From Schistosoma mansoni (Eukaryota > Platyhelminthes > Trematoda > Strigeidida > Schistosomatidae): DNA of 64,000 nucleotides. Positions within the stretch are counted from its first letter, which is position 1, and every line of letters begins with the position of its first letter. Below the pieces are notes generated by a model. It ran no database searches and had not been told where the DNA came from. It saw only the letters and a list, made by a program, of their open reading frames with translations. The stretch is from positions 19,860,435-19,924,434 of the forward strand of contig NC_031495.1 of the NCBI RefSeq assembly GCF_000237925.1. Direction: 5' to 3'. Position numbers and translations under genes: made by a program. Shown here piece after piece: positions 1 to 12,247 of this stretch.

Positions 1-2670
1 TATTATGTACAAAAATAAAGCAGAAACTTGTCCTTAGTATGTTCAAAAAAAGTTTACAAGAGGTTATTTATCATTCACTTTGAAAATTATTAACCAAAGA
101 AATTTATCGACATAATAATCAAGAAAATGTAATATATATATAAAGATTAATGATATTTTTCCTCCTAGATCTCTTTAACCTAGGTGGTAAATAACATACT
201 TGGTATTCCGAAAGTCAAAGTTTCAGTACTTACATAAATAAATTTTATGTTTTTCTCGAAACATGTTTAGTTACTTGAAATGAGATATGAATTCGATTAG
301 ATATTACAGATACAAAACGCTTGGGTGGCTTATTTTAGTTCAGCGATGCGGGAGATAAGATGTCCAAATACCTGTCAAATGAGGGGTATGGTGCAGAGCA
401 GTTCACTCCGTATTGTATTGTATGACTGAAAGCATTCAATTGATGCTAGACTTGTAATTGTAGTTGCCTTAAAACCACTGCTCATCAAATTGATTATGAT
501 GAAATTGCACGAGGATGTGAATTTTACTAGCTGTGGTGGTTGAGGTATATGTTACACATACTCGGTCACGGATTAGCTCAACATGATATGCTTGTCAGTT
601 ACGGTAAATATACATACAAAGAAGGTTAAACGAAGCTAGGTCGAAATATTACATCAATAAACGAAGTCACTAACTGTCAGTTCAACTCACTTAGGAAAAT
701 GTAGGAATAATCGTTAGAAGATGATTGCAACCTTCAGTTCGAGACACTGAATTACATGATCCGTAATAATAAATATACTTTTATGACTAATAGATTTATT
801 TACTTTAAAGATGTGGCTAACATTACATCAAGAGACGTCAGAAATACAAGTTTCTACTAATTGGGATATCACAAAAAATATATCTATTATCAACTTTCTG
901 CCCAATGATCAAATTATTTGAAAATACATGACCCTTAGTTGGTTACAACGATGTAGACTTATATGTCATTTATTTTCCCCCATATTTCGAATTTTTTTAA
1001 TAATTCATTCTTTCCCTTTGAACCACACTTTTCCCGTAGTTTATATTTTAACGTCATTTTTGTCTTAAATTTACTTCGTGACTACACTCTATGGTAATAT
1101 AAAGTTCGATAATTTGATCCGATAGATATTTTCTCCTATTTTGTTTCTGACGTACCGACTGGCATATTCAAAAAGATGAATAGGCTGAAATAGTGTTCCC
1201 CATTTTTACTAATGATATCTTTGGAGTTAAATGTTTAAACGAAGTTTTAGAAATTTTGATAGATCTACTGCACCATTTAATGGCCAGAATCTACTGATGT
1301 AGTGCACAAGTCTCTGTCAAAGCGTAGATAGAAAAAACGTACAACCTAACTTAAAAAAATATTTCACATTCAAAATGCAACCTTCCACTGTTATAAACAA
1401 ACATGTTAATTAATATTAATATGGTGATCAGGCTTTGAGAATTTCAACTATTCTGAGTAACACTTCAATTGATAAACTATATACTTTTAAAATTATGTAC
1501 ATAAAAAAATTATTGTACAGTATTTACACTTAACGACCAATTGATATGCATTAGTAACAGTGATCTATAATTATGAGCCTTGGAATTACTAATATTTAGA
1601 AATTAAAAATCACTGTAATTGAATTTTGAAAATTTCCACCTACTACTTAATGACTAAAAATTAATGTATTTTGATAAACTTCAATATATTCCAGTAAATA
1701 TTATCCTTCCATGGAGTTTACTTCTTTATTAGTCTTTGTACACGTGACAACAGTGCAGATAAACGTCGGTCATTTTAGTGCATACAAATTATTCTTCATT
1801 ATATTATCTTCTTTATCATCTTTTTGAAGTAATATATCTGTCTCAATATATCAGTAAAACAATATGTATTACTGGAGTTTATTACTATGTCAACAGTCAA
1901 AATAATATTGATATTACGAGTTCCTGCCAGCATGTAAACTTATTATTTTATACTTTAGACAGTACAGGATTATTTAGAATGGTTAGTTGTTCGTTATAAT
2001 TTGGATCTTGAAGATTTCGAGGTGGATTTACTGCTATTCCAAAATGTTGTAGTGTTCCTAATAGCACTAGGTATTTCTTTAAAAGTAAAGACGGTAGTGA
2101 TTTTAATGGATTGAGATAAATCATTTAAGAACGAATAGTGATTTCAGAAATTTTGTGAATAACCACTATCGAATGTGCTTAGATTAATTATTTGAAGTTG
2201 TAGCCTCTTAGATAATGGTTTATCACTTGAAGAGATCCAGAAATTTCAGATTAATAGTTCGAACACTAAGATGAATTCAACTATTACAATTACTACCAGC
2301 TCTGCAAACCCCCGATCCGATAATAAAAAAATTACATTTAATTCGATATACTTGAGTGGTATGAAACATGTTAAAATACTGACAGAACATATGTGCTATA
2401 TGAACGGCGTCTAGTAATTGCTTGGATCTACAGTTTTGTTGAAAAAATAAAAATATTACTAAGGTGAAAAGAGTAATCGTGAATCTGATATGTGATTGTG
2501 ATGGTTTAAAAATTCTCTCTAGCATGACAGAGTATTGTTATTTATAATTATAAAATTGTACGATCATTAATTATTAAATAGTAAATTTTAAAAACAGTTT
2601 AGTTTAGTCATCCAACCGTTAGTGAAAACAAAGTTGACAACCGATCAATAATATTATTTTAGCATTAACC
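1..2670. other. AT-rich noncoding stretch
   Basis: No exon is recognised. A less AT-rich block at about 320-750 (GC-richer words around AGGGGTATGGTGCAGAGC and GGTCACGGATTAGCTC) looks like an old repeat copy, but I cannot assign it. An ORF-like reading at 2277-2525 on the minus strand has no convincing homology. Confidence 0.5.
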
Positions 2671-2674
2671 GCTA

Positions 2675-2840
2675 AATGTCGGCCCAGTGATCTGGAGGTT
2701 ATGCGTTCGTGTAAAGGACCAAAGCCCCTGCGTCTAAATCCCTGATGTGAGGTTGTGGATATACTTTACTTATGAGCCTCATACAATGACGAAACGGTCA
2801 TCTAGTGCTTCCAGGTGACTCAACTAAGATCATAAAGTTC
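2675..2840 (+). repeat. Decayed tRNA-headed SINE with hammerhead-like body
   Basis: The head reads GGCCCAGTGATCTGGAGG, like an A box. About 105 bases on, ACAATGACGAAACGGTCATC and TAGTGCTTCCAGG match the body of the copies at 37.7, 45.4 and 45.6 kb. The ribozyme core is degraded (no CTGAGGA). Confidence 0.7.
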
Positions 2841-4490
2841 TATAGTTTCAACAAACCCTATTTAGTAGTCGTTCGGGTAACTTATTTCCCGTATAATTTC
2901 AACGTACTGATAAATTATTCCGTAATGAAAAATTAGAAGACATTAAATCATATTTAATAATCTGGTAGTAAAATCTTTGGTTTATATCAGATTATTGACT
3001 TAAGTTAACAATTAATTTTCTCACTTTTACAATAAACAGTTGAACACCATATTGTGATGTAGTTTCTATCAACATCTTCATTTGAGATTAAAATTCTTAC
3101 CTTTATCTAAGTACTAAATATTAAATTTGGAGTTTATTTTAAACAACTATTGCATGTGAATTCCCAAATATGAGGATTTACGCAATCACCTTGAAGTTAA
3201 TTATAATTTCAGATAATTAATTTATGATATCGACAACGATGAGCTAAATAAAAACCTGTTCAGTTCATTGATCAAATACAAACTTGACTGCTACTAATTA
3301 AGAAATTTTGTGAAGGATAGAAATAACGAAACCATACACTACTGAGCTAACAGTGTTCGAACTAACTACTCGTCAGTGGGATATGAAGTGTGGAGAAGTT
3401 TTACAATTCTGGAAGTAGATAATAATAAATTTGTAACATTTTAATTAACGGGATTGTGTAGATTTAGATTCTGTAAAACAAAATGTTTATTTGCTTATCA
3501 AGATGCTCAATAATCATCCTATTTAATTTATAGGCTTTTTCACTTCTAAATAAGCAAGGCTGTCGGAATCCGCCTGAAACGACTTTGTAAAATAATATTT
3601 CAGCCTACTAAATAGATGATAAATAGTAATTGTCAATTATTGAAGTCTTTAAGAAAGAAACACATTATTATCTATCCTAATGTGTCTTTTATGATTCGTC
3701 ATACGGAAAAGAATGAATTATTTCTATCTCATCAACTCACAATTTTCTGATGTTTATTTTACTTGCATCTTTTTAAGTAATCGCATGAAAGTTACAAACT
3801 ATCAAATGCTGAATAGAAATAGAATATCCAATTCCTAATGTATAGTGTCACATCTGATAAAAAGCATAACTAATCACATTTAGTTCCTCATCCACAAAAG
3901 ATGGTTTGACTTAAAGTTAATAACCTAATGCGTTTCTTCCCGATAGTCGAATTCTCGTAAACTATTCGATTGTAGAAAAAAACTATAAAATTATAAGTAA
4001 ATAAGTTATATTCTTGTTAGCATTGAAATTTTCATCTAAAATTGTAGTTTTAGTCTAGTTGGTATACTGAACGGTAAATTAAATCACTGCTGAAATTCAG
4101 TTAGATAAAATCAGCACCGATATATCTTCATTTCCAGCAGAATCAGCTTAATAAGAAATGATTATCACATAACCTGTGGGGAAATGGATCACAATATTAA
4201 TTTTTTTTGAGTATAACAGAAAAATTTTGGAGATACGATGTGATCACATGCAACTAAAAGCCTCAATAACTTTAAAGTGAATTTCCTTTACAGTTTGATT
4301 TTAACCTAAGTGTAGTATTCATTTTTATACTGGTTATTTGAATCTTCCCATTGATCTTTAGGACTGTAATTGATCAGTTTCTTATTGACATATATGCATC
4401 CTGTGCGGATTGCCTCGATATTGCCTTAAGTCACAAACCATCATCATTTCTGCTTGTAATGAATTAAACTCCAGTCTATTGTATGTGCTA
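2841..4490. other. AT-rich noncoding stretch
   Basis: No exon, RNA gene or repeat recognised. Confidence 0.5.
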
Positions 4491-4492
4491 AC

Positions 4493-4635
4493 AGCTATTT
4501 GGACTCAATATCTTAGTGTATAATGCGGTGACGTTTCTAGCGGACGGTACCGGGTCCGAGCCCCGGAGTGAGTAACAGCTAGGATGTGGGTACGTCCAGC
4601 TGAGTCCCAAATAAAAAGAAACACACGTCATGCCA
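4493..4635 (+). repeat. SM-alpha-type SINE, decayed copy
   Basis: A B-box-like GGGTCCGAGCCC at 4552-4563 is followed by GTACGTCCAGCTGAGTCCC and GAAACACACGTC. This is the SM-alpha layout: tRNA-like head, then hammerhead. The ATGA of the CTGATGA core is missing, so the ribozyme should be dead. Confidence 0.7.
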
Positions 4636-4639
4636 TCAT

Positions 4640-7600
4640 CTCTGCTAAGTATAATAGAGTTGAGCCATTTAGATATCTTCAAATTCATGCTAGTTGAAAG
4701 ATAAACATATTTAATTACACTTGGTAAGAAATCTGTGGTTTTAATGGACTTCTCAACCATTAAACCGGTATTGAAACATCCTTATCCTAAAAACGTGTTT
4801 TTTTATACAATGATAAAAATAATAATGTGCGATATAATCGAAGTGTTTCTTTGAATCAGAAGAATTAATGTTAAAATCTCTGTACTATTATCTAGGTACC
4901 TGGTAGTTTTCAGAATTATACCTTTTGTCCAAAGCTGATCAATAAATATGACATCTGAGTTATATTTGAATCTAGGCTAAACAAACACTATGCCATAAAC
5001 ACTACACACATTTAACCTCGTGACATACATCCACTTTTTTATCATCTTTGTTACAGTCATATCCGTTCCAAAGTCTACACTACAATATGAATGTAGATTA
5101 AACCCATTCACATCTTAAAATCATGGCAGGTATCCTAAATATTTGACATGATTGCTTAATTACGTTGAAACCATAAACAGAAATTTATTAACAAACAATC
5201 AACTCCTTAATATCGAAAAACACTGGTGAATTGTGAATTGAAACAAAACATTTTTTTATAATGCTTACTGTAAATGAAGATATGGAGCAGGAAAATAAAA
5301 ACAAAGCGTAATAATCCACGATTCCTCATAGTAGATCGTAGAATAACTAAGCGTCTAGTCCGTATTTTCCCATCATTTTAAAGTATAACGGGTGGTTACG
5401 GGCTAAATTTAAAATGTAGCACTTACAAATTAGCCAATCAGATGCTAAGTTAATAACCTTGGTAGTGGATAGACATGTGTGCTACCATTAGTCAGACATT
5501 TAAGATTTCGAATATCATAAGGATAAACAAACGTACCTGAGTTTGTGGTGTCTATTATTTTAATATGCATTAGTAATGTGTGAAGTTGTATTTGGCATTT
5601 AAGTAAATACTACATCTAACTTTTGGACATAATTTTATATGATTAATGTTTAAAATACACTGCTTTTGACTATTAAATAAAAGGTCAGTTGTTTGATTTT
5701 GATTTCCATAGTAAATCCAACAGATCTATATTTTAATACATTATTCTATATACATTTTAAGTACTATGTTACTAAAAAGTAAACCAATAAGTTTGAATAA
5801 ATTTCACAAATTTGTTCGATTTTACTAGTAAATAAATAGAAGAAACCAACAGTGATCACCAAGAAACTATTATGAAATAACTAGACTTTACTTCTTTTGT
5901 ATATCAACTCTTGATATGAATATTGCCTTTACGATTGATACGAGGATCCAAATAAAATGTCCGCTGCCAAGTACTGTGATTCATCTTTTATACTAAAAAT
6001 TATATAGGTTACCATTTTTTAAATCCATGGAAAGGGAAAAAAGGCTTTTATTAAAATAAACCATTTTCACTGTAAAGTACCTGGTGTTCTGCATTTGAAA
6101 GTAGATGACCTAGGTTGTGTTTGTTTGTATTCATCAACAGAGTATATTTGAAATGACATACAACGTCATATATCCCGTTAATCAGATATCTGTCAGTACC
6201 AGTAAGTAGACATGATATTTATCACTATCACATGGTCAACTAGTGAAACTAATTCTTTAAAGCTGCTTGCATTTTACTGGAAGACTATTAACGAATTTTC
6301 GCTATCCTTGAAACCTAAGCTGTTACTCCCAACGTATCCCACCAGGTTTACTCTGTTTTGACATCATTTAGCCTACTGGCTGTATTACAAACTGGATCGA
6401 CTTAAGCTAATCGCTACTTAGTAGTAAATAATACTAACAAAATATTATTAACTAACCGACAACCAGTTGCCGAGTAGGTAATGTTGTGAAAGCGAGACGA
6501 ACTATGGTTTAAACACATCACTGTAGGTAGTAAATACGCATTGAGAGACTTGCATGTACTAGAATCGATGCTGTTTAAGATCAGGCAAGAATCAGTTTAG
6601 TGTTCTCAAATTAGTGCTTCTTGGTTGTCAGGGATACCTTAAATGGTGTCAGTTTGCGATGAAAATTAGCTTCAAAATAATGAGCAAAGATGATTCAACC
6701 CCTGAGGGTGTTAATTAACTGTTCAAGTAATGATGGTCTGACCGGGAATCGGTTGATATTTATATGGTAATGCAGATTGGCATTGAAAAAACATCACAGA
6801 TAATATAGATTTTATTTACTGCAACTATATGGAAACTCGTAAAATGATGTTTTAGATTATTAATGTTTACGGAGTAAAATATTATTACCTAAAACACTTG
6901 GATCCAAGACTACTGTCAACCTTTATCTTCTAATCTTTTAGCTTTGAAAAACGTGATGTAACTACATATTATACCTGATACTGAAAATTCGTAGAAGTAT
7001 CCAAATGTGAATGACTGATTCTAAGCACAGCCAACAATCATTCATAAGTATGTTTGAGCAATGTACTTTTCTAATCCAGATAATTCTGCTATCTTTTCCT
7101 GCTCCTGGCTATCCTGAAGGAAATGCTGTAGGAACTGATCATCATTTTAGCCAATTTTCTAAATGATCTTGAAAAATTTGATAGCACTCTTTTTACTTGA
7201 ACCAACGTGAAATGTGACAGTGGTATTTCGCAGGAGAGAAAAATTATTGTTGTCTAATTATATTATCTTTTGTAATTTAAAAAGGTTAATGGATACTTTC
7301 ATAATAATATAAAATTGATCCTGCCAAATTTTTAGCATGACAAACGTTTCCTAGTGTATGTTAAACAGAACCAAATAAAAATCTGTTATTTACGACTTAG
7401 TAAACTTTTAAATGATCAAAGAAGAATCAAACTACTAAATACTATTCAGTAACATAACGTGTTTCAAAAACATTTATGTCTGAAAAGTGGTACCCAAACA
7501 AAATGAATGATTCGCTTGCATTACTTTTAGAGTATTAATACATGGAAATAATGGCGATAGTTGGAAAAACTTCAAACTTCTGTGGTCGCTCTACAGTCCA

Positions 7601-8735
7601 ACGTATATCAGTTAGCAAAAAAATCTTTAACCAAATCTATTCCTCCCACTAACTGCTTAATTTGTTTGTTAGAATTGTAGTGAACGAAAACTCTGGTACG
7701 GTAAACCAACCATCGGTTGTCCTTTACATACTTTACCATTCTTACGATTGCTCTTTTTTTCCTTTCCTCTTCACTTTATTTCACTCTTCTGATGGTAAGC
7801 ATTCTACTTTCAATTTCTGCTACATACTACTTATGTCTGTCCTCATAAGTAGTGCACGCCACAGGATAAGGAACTTTCAGATAACTTAGTAAAGGAAGTC
7901 TGGATATAAAAATTTTATTGAAAGATATAGAAAGATCGGTGTCGGGCACATAATTCCCAATTTCTCATCTCTAAACTCTAGTGGATCAAAGTATTTTTTA
8001 AAATTTATTCTACTTATTATTTCTCTTTTGGATATCAATTTCAATGTCTAATTTATTCCCTTAAGTTTGATCGTAAGAGTCGATTAAGACAAAATTGCGA
8101 AAAATATTGTGTTGTTCCATACTAAGCATATCTGTCCCACTTAACCTAATATGAATAAAACTGCATCAATTATTGCAGCTAGACTCCTACTGTAATTAAG
8201 CAAATAAAGATAGTATTTTATTCCAGTTTGAAAGTTTGCTATTTATAATATAACCTACGAATCTTAAAAAAAACAAATTTTTTATTCTGCTCCCACATGG
8301 CCAGATTACCTATTACAAAGCCTGATAGTTATCGCGTTCACTTACTGAGTATTTCGCTTATATCGCTTATAGGATCGATGACTTTCTGCTGTACTAATAA
8401 CACAGTGACCGACGAAAAACGACCGGGATCTTAAAGCCTATTGGTCTTTGAGGTCCTTCCAACCCAGTGTAGAATCAGAAGATGAAGTTAGCAAGCAGAT
8501 ATTTTCTCTATGGTTCAGTAAATTATCATAACTGAAAAATTCATGAATTTTTAAACATGAATTATCAGATAATAACACACGTAGTTTATATACGATTAAG
8601 ACAAAAGTGGTATAAAATGAAACAGAGAGTGAATAATTAATTTCCAATGGTTAAGAAATAGTACAGCATAGAATAACAGTTGAAGCGTCGGACAAAAGCT
8701 TACAACACTGACAACACAGAGCTACAAAACTCGTC
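4640..8735. other. AT-rich noncoding stretch
   Basis: About 4 kb without a recognisable exon or named repeat. The short reading at 7662-7889 is of low complexity and unsupported. Confidence 0.5.

Positions 8736-8738
<3 letters not shown>

Positions 8739-8786
<48 letters not shown>
8739..8786. repeat. (AT)n microsatellite, 48 bp
   Basis: Uninterrupted AT dinucleotides, 24 units. Confidence 0.98.
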
Positions 8787-8789
<3 letters not shown>

Positions 8790-9629
8790 ACAAAAATCCG
8801 TAGGAGTTATATGAGTGACAACTTTCTTGGCATTTGCGCTCTTATAACCATAACTTGCTAAGTGAAAAAGTAGTGAATTAACTTACTATGATGTGTTCCT
8901 GAGTTTGAACGTCCGGGATTCAGTCATAGGATGTTGTACAATTTTGAGAGACTAATTGGGTTTGGAATAAAACAGTGGGGAACCTAATTACATTTCTTAT
9001 TACAAACATGGTGCCTCCTATTTGTTTTTCTTTAAATAGTTCGAAAATGTGGGCATACTGTATCCCTTAGGACGTGCTGATGTGTTGTTGGTGTTTGGAT
9101 TTACATGCAGAACAACTTACGGGAGACATAAATAGACCCATTAGTTGGGTAAAATTTATTTGCCGTTTACAGTATTATTGCTTTCTTCTTCATTAATCAT
9201 CCATTTTTAGAAGCTGTTTTCTGATTGGTTACGAACAAGTCAGAAATTCGTTCAGTTTACTTTAAGATCTTCCGCATGCTTTAATGTCACCTGAATAAGA
9301 ATACCATGTAGTTTAATGAACTCTAAGTTTATGTGAGGTAACAAGTTTTTTGATGAAACAATATGAAGCTAGATAGATTTCGCTTCTGTCCACAAATCGA
9401 AACTTGGTTTACCCAATTGCATCGATTCAGTATTTTAGCTTGTCTAGTAACTACATGATCTAAAAATATATAACTGTTTCAGCAACCTTATGGTGCATTA
9501 GTTTTAACTCCTTGAGAATATTTCACAGTTGCACCAGTGCGCATGTATTTCTAAATACTGTAGGGCCAGAGATATGTCACTGTGCCCTAACCAAATCATC
9601 CGATAGTCGAGTCAGTAAATATCAAACGG

Positions 9630-10310
9630 TATTATTTTATTATTATTATTTAAACACATAAATATTGGTATAAAGGGGCACCAGATACATATGCGCCGCA
9701 CAAATCTCATTTGATTTGTGTGAGGGCTATGATACTGCCCAGGTGCCCAAACTGAAGCAGGTGGTTTTCTTAGGGGGCCACACCCCGAGCCTTTAACCTA
9801 AAGGTCTGATCCACAAGGCAGTGGAGCATCGTGAGGAGATGCAGTCCCATGGTAGCCGGTGACCAACGATTGATTCATACGCCATTTGTTCCTTCAGGAT
9901 ACTGGAGCCCATGTGCACCATTGGTTTGGAATCAGGGTTTTCCAACTCCCCTAGGTGGACCCTCCGTGTCCACCAACCCGGTTAAAGCGCCGGACATTCG
10001 CTTTTCGTCTTCTCAATTTCGTAAACAACACCCCCGCCACGAGAAAGCATTGAGTAAGACTTCCCTGGCAGAGGCTATATACGCGTGGCCATGTGAGAGC
10101 ATTTCGAGAGGGAGAGCGGACTTTCCCCATTCTCGGTCGTACCAGGGCATTTGGGGGGTCCTCATCAAGGTCAAGGACAACCAACGCGCATCGGTCAATT
10201 GCACGCTATGGACTGGCCCATGCAACAGTAATCGCACTCTGTTCCTTTTACCCACTCTCAATAATACATTTCTGTAATAACGTCGTTTGTGTTATACGGT
10301 CATCAAGGTA
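9630..10310 (-). mobile_element. Internally deleted LINE derivative (5' region joined to 3' tail)
   Basis: Read on the minus strand, 9700-10165 matches the 5' leaders of the LINEs at 16.8-20.7 and 21.0-24.0 kb (GGGCAGTATCA, CTCTCGAAATGCTCTCACA). Then, with no EN or RT sequence between, it runs into the 3' end seen at 23910-23970 (GGCGCATATGTATCTGGTGC, CCAATATTTAT) and an AAT-rich tail at 9631-9651. It is therefore a short derivative of a roughly 3.5-4 kb LINE. The open readings here (such as the 148-codon one at 9831-10277) lie in leader sequence and are not genes. The outer 5' limit, between 10165 and about 10310, is uncertain. Confidence 0.82.
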
Positions 10311-11490
10311 GCCATAGTACCTGTATACGACGGAAGGGTAATTCACACTAGGTAGTAACCGTGAGAAGTGACTTCAACATTTGCTGGTTGGTCACGCCAT
10401 TCCAGTCTGACTAGAGTAGGTCCCCAATCATCTACGTTGGTGATCTACAACACTTAGGGCTACGGAAACGAGTTAATTTATCAGAAATTCATAAATGCAT
10501 GACATAATGAAAAACTCCGAGAGTTATGGTAGTTAACTAAAGTAACTGCTGCTGAATACCAGAACTTGCTACATAACAGAGAATAAAAGTAGAGTACAAT
10601 GCCAAGTCGAAATAGAATGGGAATTATGTCACGTACTATCGTTATTAAAGATTAGGAAAGTGTTTGTAATTATGAACATAATATCTTCCATCCCCTATGA
10701 GTATTACGAAATTCATTCGAATTTTTAGTAAGAATTTCCAACAAACAATCCTTAATCGAAGTAGTTATGTCATTTGATTCTTTTATGTCTAAACTGTTTA
10801 GAACAAAAACAGTAAAACGTACATATGTGCATTTATATATTTACCCAAGTTTCCTAATTTTGTACATTTATGAATACAGTTAGAAGTCACTTTTGAGAAG
10901 TACTTATCAACTTAAATTTATTTACATTACTGAAAACCGTCTCGTACAATAAAAATGCAGGGTTGTGTGAAGCTTCAAAACCAGACTAACCGCGATTTCA
11001 ATTTGACTGACTACAAATAAAGTAGTGTTCCTTCATCTGTCTAATCTTTTCAACCCACACACTGTGTTCACGACTATTTTCAGTTCTTCATCTACCAATT
11101 TCTTTATAGCAAATACCTCTGACTGAAAGAATTATTGATCTTATTACTAAATGAAGTGAAAATGAGCAGTTTCCGTTCACATAAATCTTTACTGACTGCA
11201 TTGGCTTTATGGAATATCAAGCACGTAAGTCCCATTCGAAACTGACAAAATCTAGAATAGTATGAAGATTTGTCAGTTAATCAAGACGATCATTTAACTT
11301 ATTCACGGTAGAGATTATTTATGAGGATTGTAAATCACATAAAAACACTCCTAATTTTCTAATTACACTCCTTGGTATTTGAAAGTATCCAATAAAGCAA
11401 TTCAATAAACTCACTATATGTTTAATAATTATGGGCGGAATTTTGCAATTTTATGAAATACCAGTATGAGGTTGTGGAGATTGTTAGATT
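10311..11490. other. AT-rich noncoding stretch
   Basis: Nothing recognised. Confidence 0.5.
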
Positions 11491-11493
11491 TTA

Positions 11494-11661
11494 TCGAAAT
11501 CATGAACCGATCTAAGTTAGACCACCACTGGAAAGCTGGAATCACGAAACAGATGTATAGTCCAAGTATGGGACTCCTCATCAGTATGCATCCAAGACCC
11601 TGTACGCGCGGACCAAACCCAGGACCGTTGGTCTCGCAAACGAATGTCTAATCTCTAGACT
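11494..11661 (-). repeat. tRNA-headed SINE, decayed, minus strand
   Basis: In the minus sense a tRNA-like head (GGTCCTGGGTTTGG as degraded B box) leads to TGCATACTGATGAGGAGTCC, CATACTTGGACTATACATC and TGGTGGTCTAAC. This matches the SINE body at 45.4 kb. The stretch 11662-12240 after it holds nothing recognisable. Confidence 0.72.
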
Positions 11662-12247
11662 GAAAATAAAACTTCTGGTTTCGGCACGTTATTTCAGTCA
11701 TCCTCTATAGACCAAAAACAGTTGGACCTAAAATCGAACTCCGATTTGGTTTCGGTAATTAAGAAGTTCAAGAGGAGGCTTTATTAAAACAACTAGCATT
11801 GAATCGCCTTATAATCAAACTGCATAATAACGACTTGCTCTCAGGATGAATTTCCTGAAGTCTTAATGGACTATTTGATCCAATAAATTTAGAAGAACAT
11901 CAACTTATGAATAAAATTGACTGAAGACCATTCGATAACACAAACCAGTTGAAAATCTGAACAAATGAGTTACAGGCCAATAACTTGAAGGTTCTGCGTT
12001 TGCTGAGAATGCTAAAGATTTGACACGGTGCGATGCCATAGGTACAATCTCAGGCCATACGAAAGCAGATCTCCATAGTTACCTAGTTCAGAAGCTGATA
12101 TCATTTCGTGGTATAATACATCTTCGGAATGTTAAGTCAACCAAACCTGTTTATATTTCGCAGTAAGTTGACGTATGCTCAAACTCAATTCTTAAATTGA
12201 CTCCTGGCATTAAATTCAGCTTTAAAACTAGTCAATGTGAAAAATAG

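Noticed and set aside
2277-2525. Minus-strand 82-codon reading, possibly an exon (SKQLLDAVHIAHMF)
   Set aside because: A TGTAG acceptor and a GTATAT donor could be drawn, but no family was recognised and no neighbouring exon fits.
9831-10277. 148-codon reading and overlapping ones
   Set aside because: They fall in the leader of a LINE derivative; the same readings recur at 20348-20713 and 20911-21279 in other copies.
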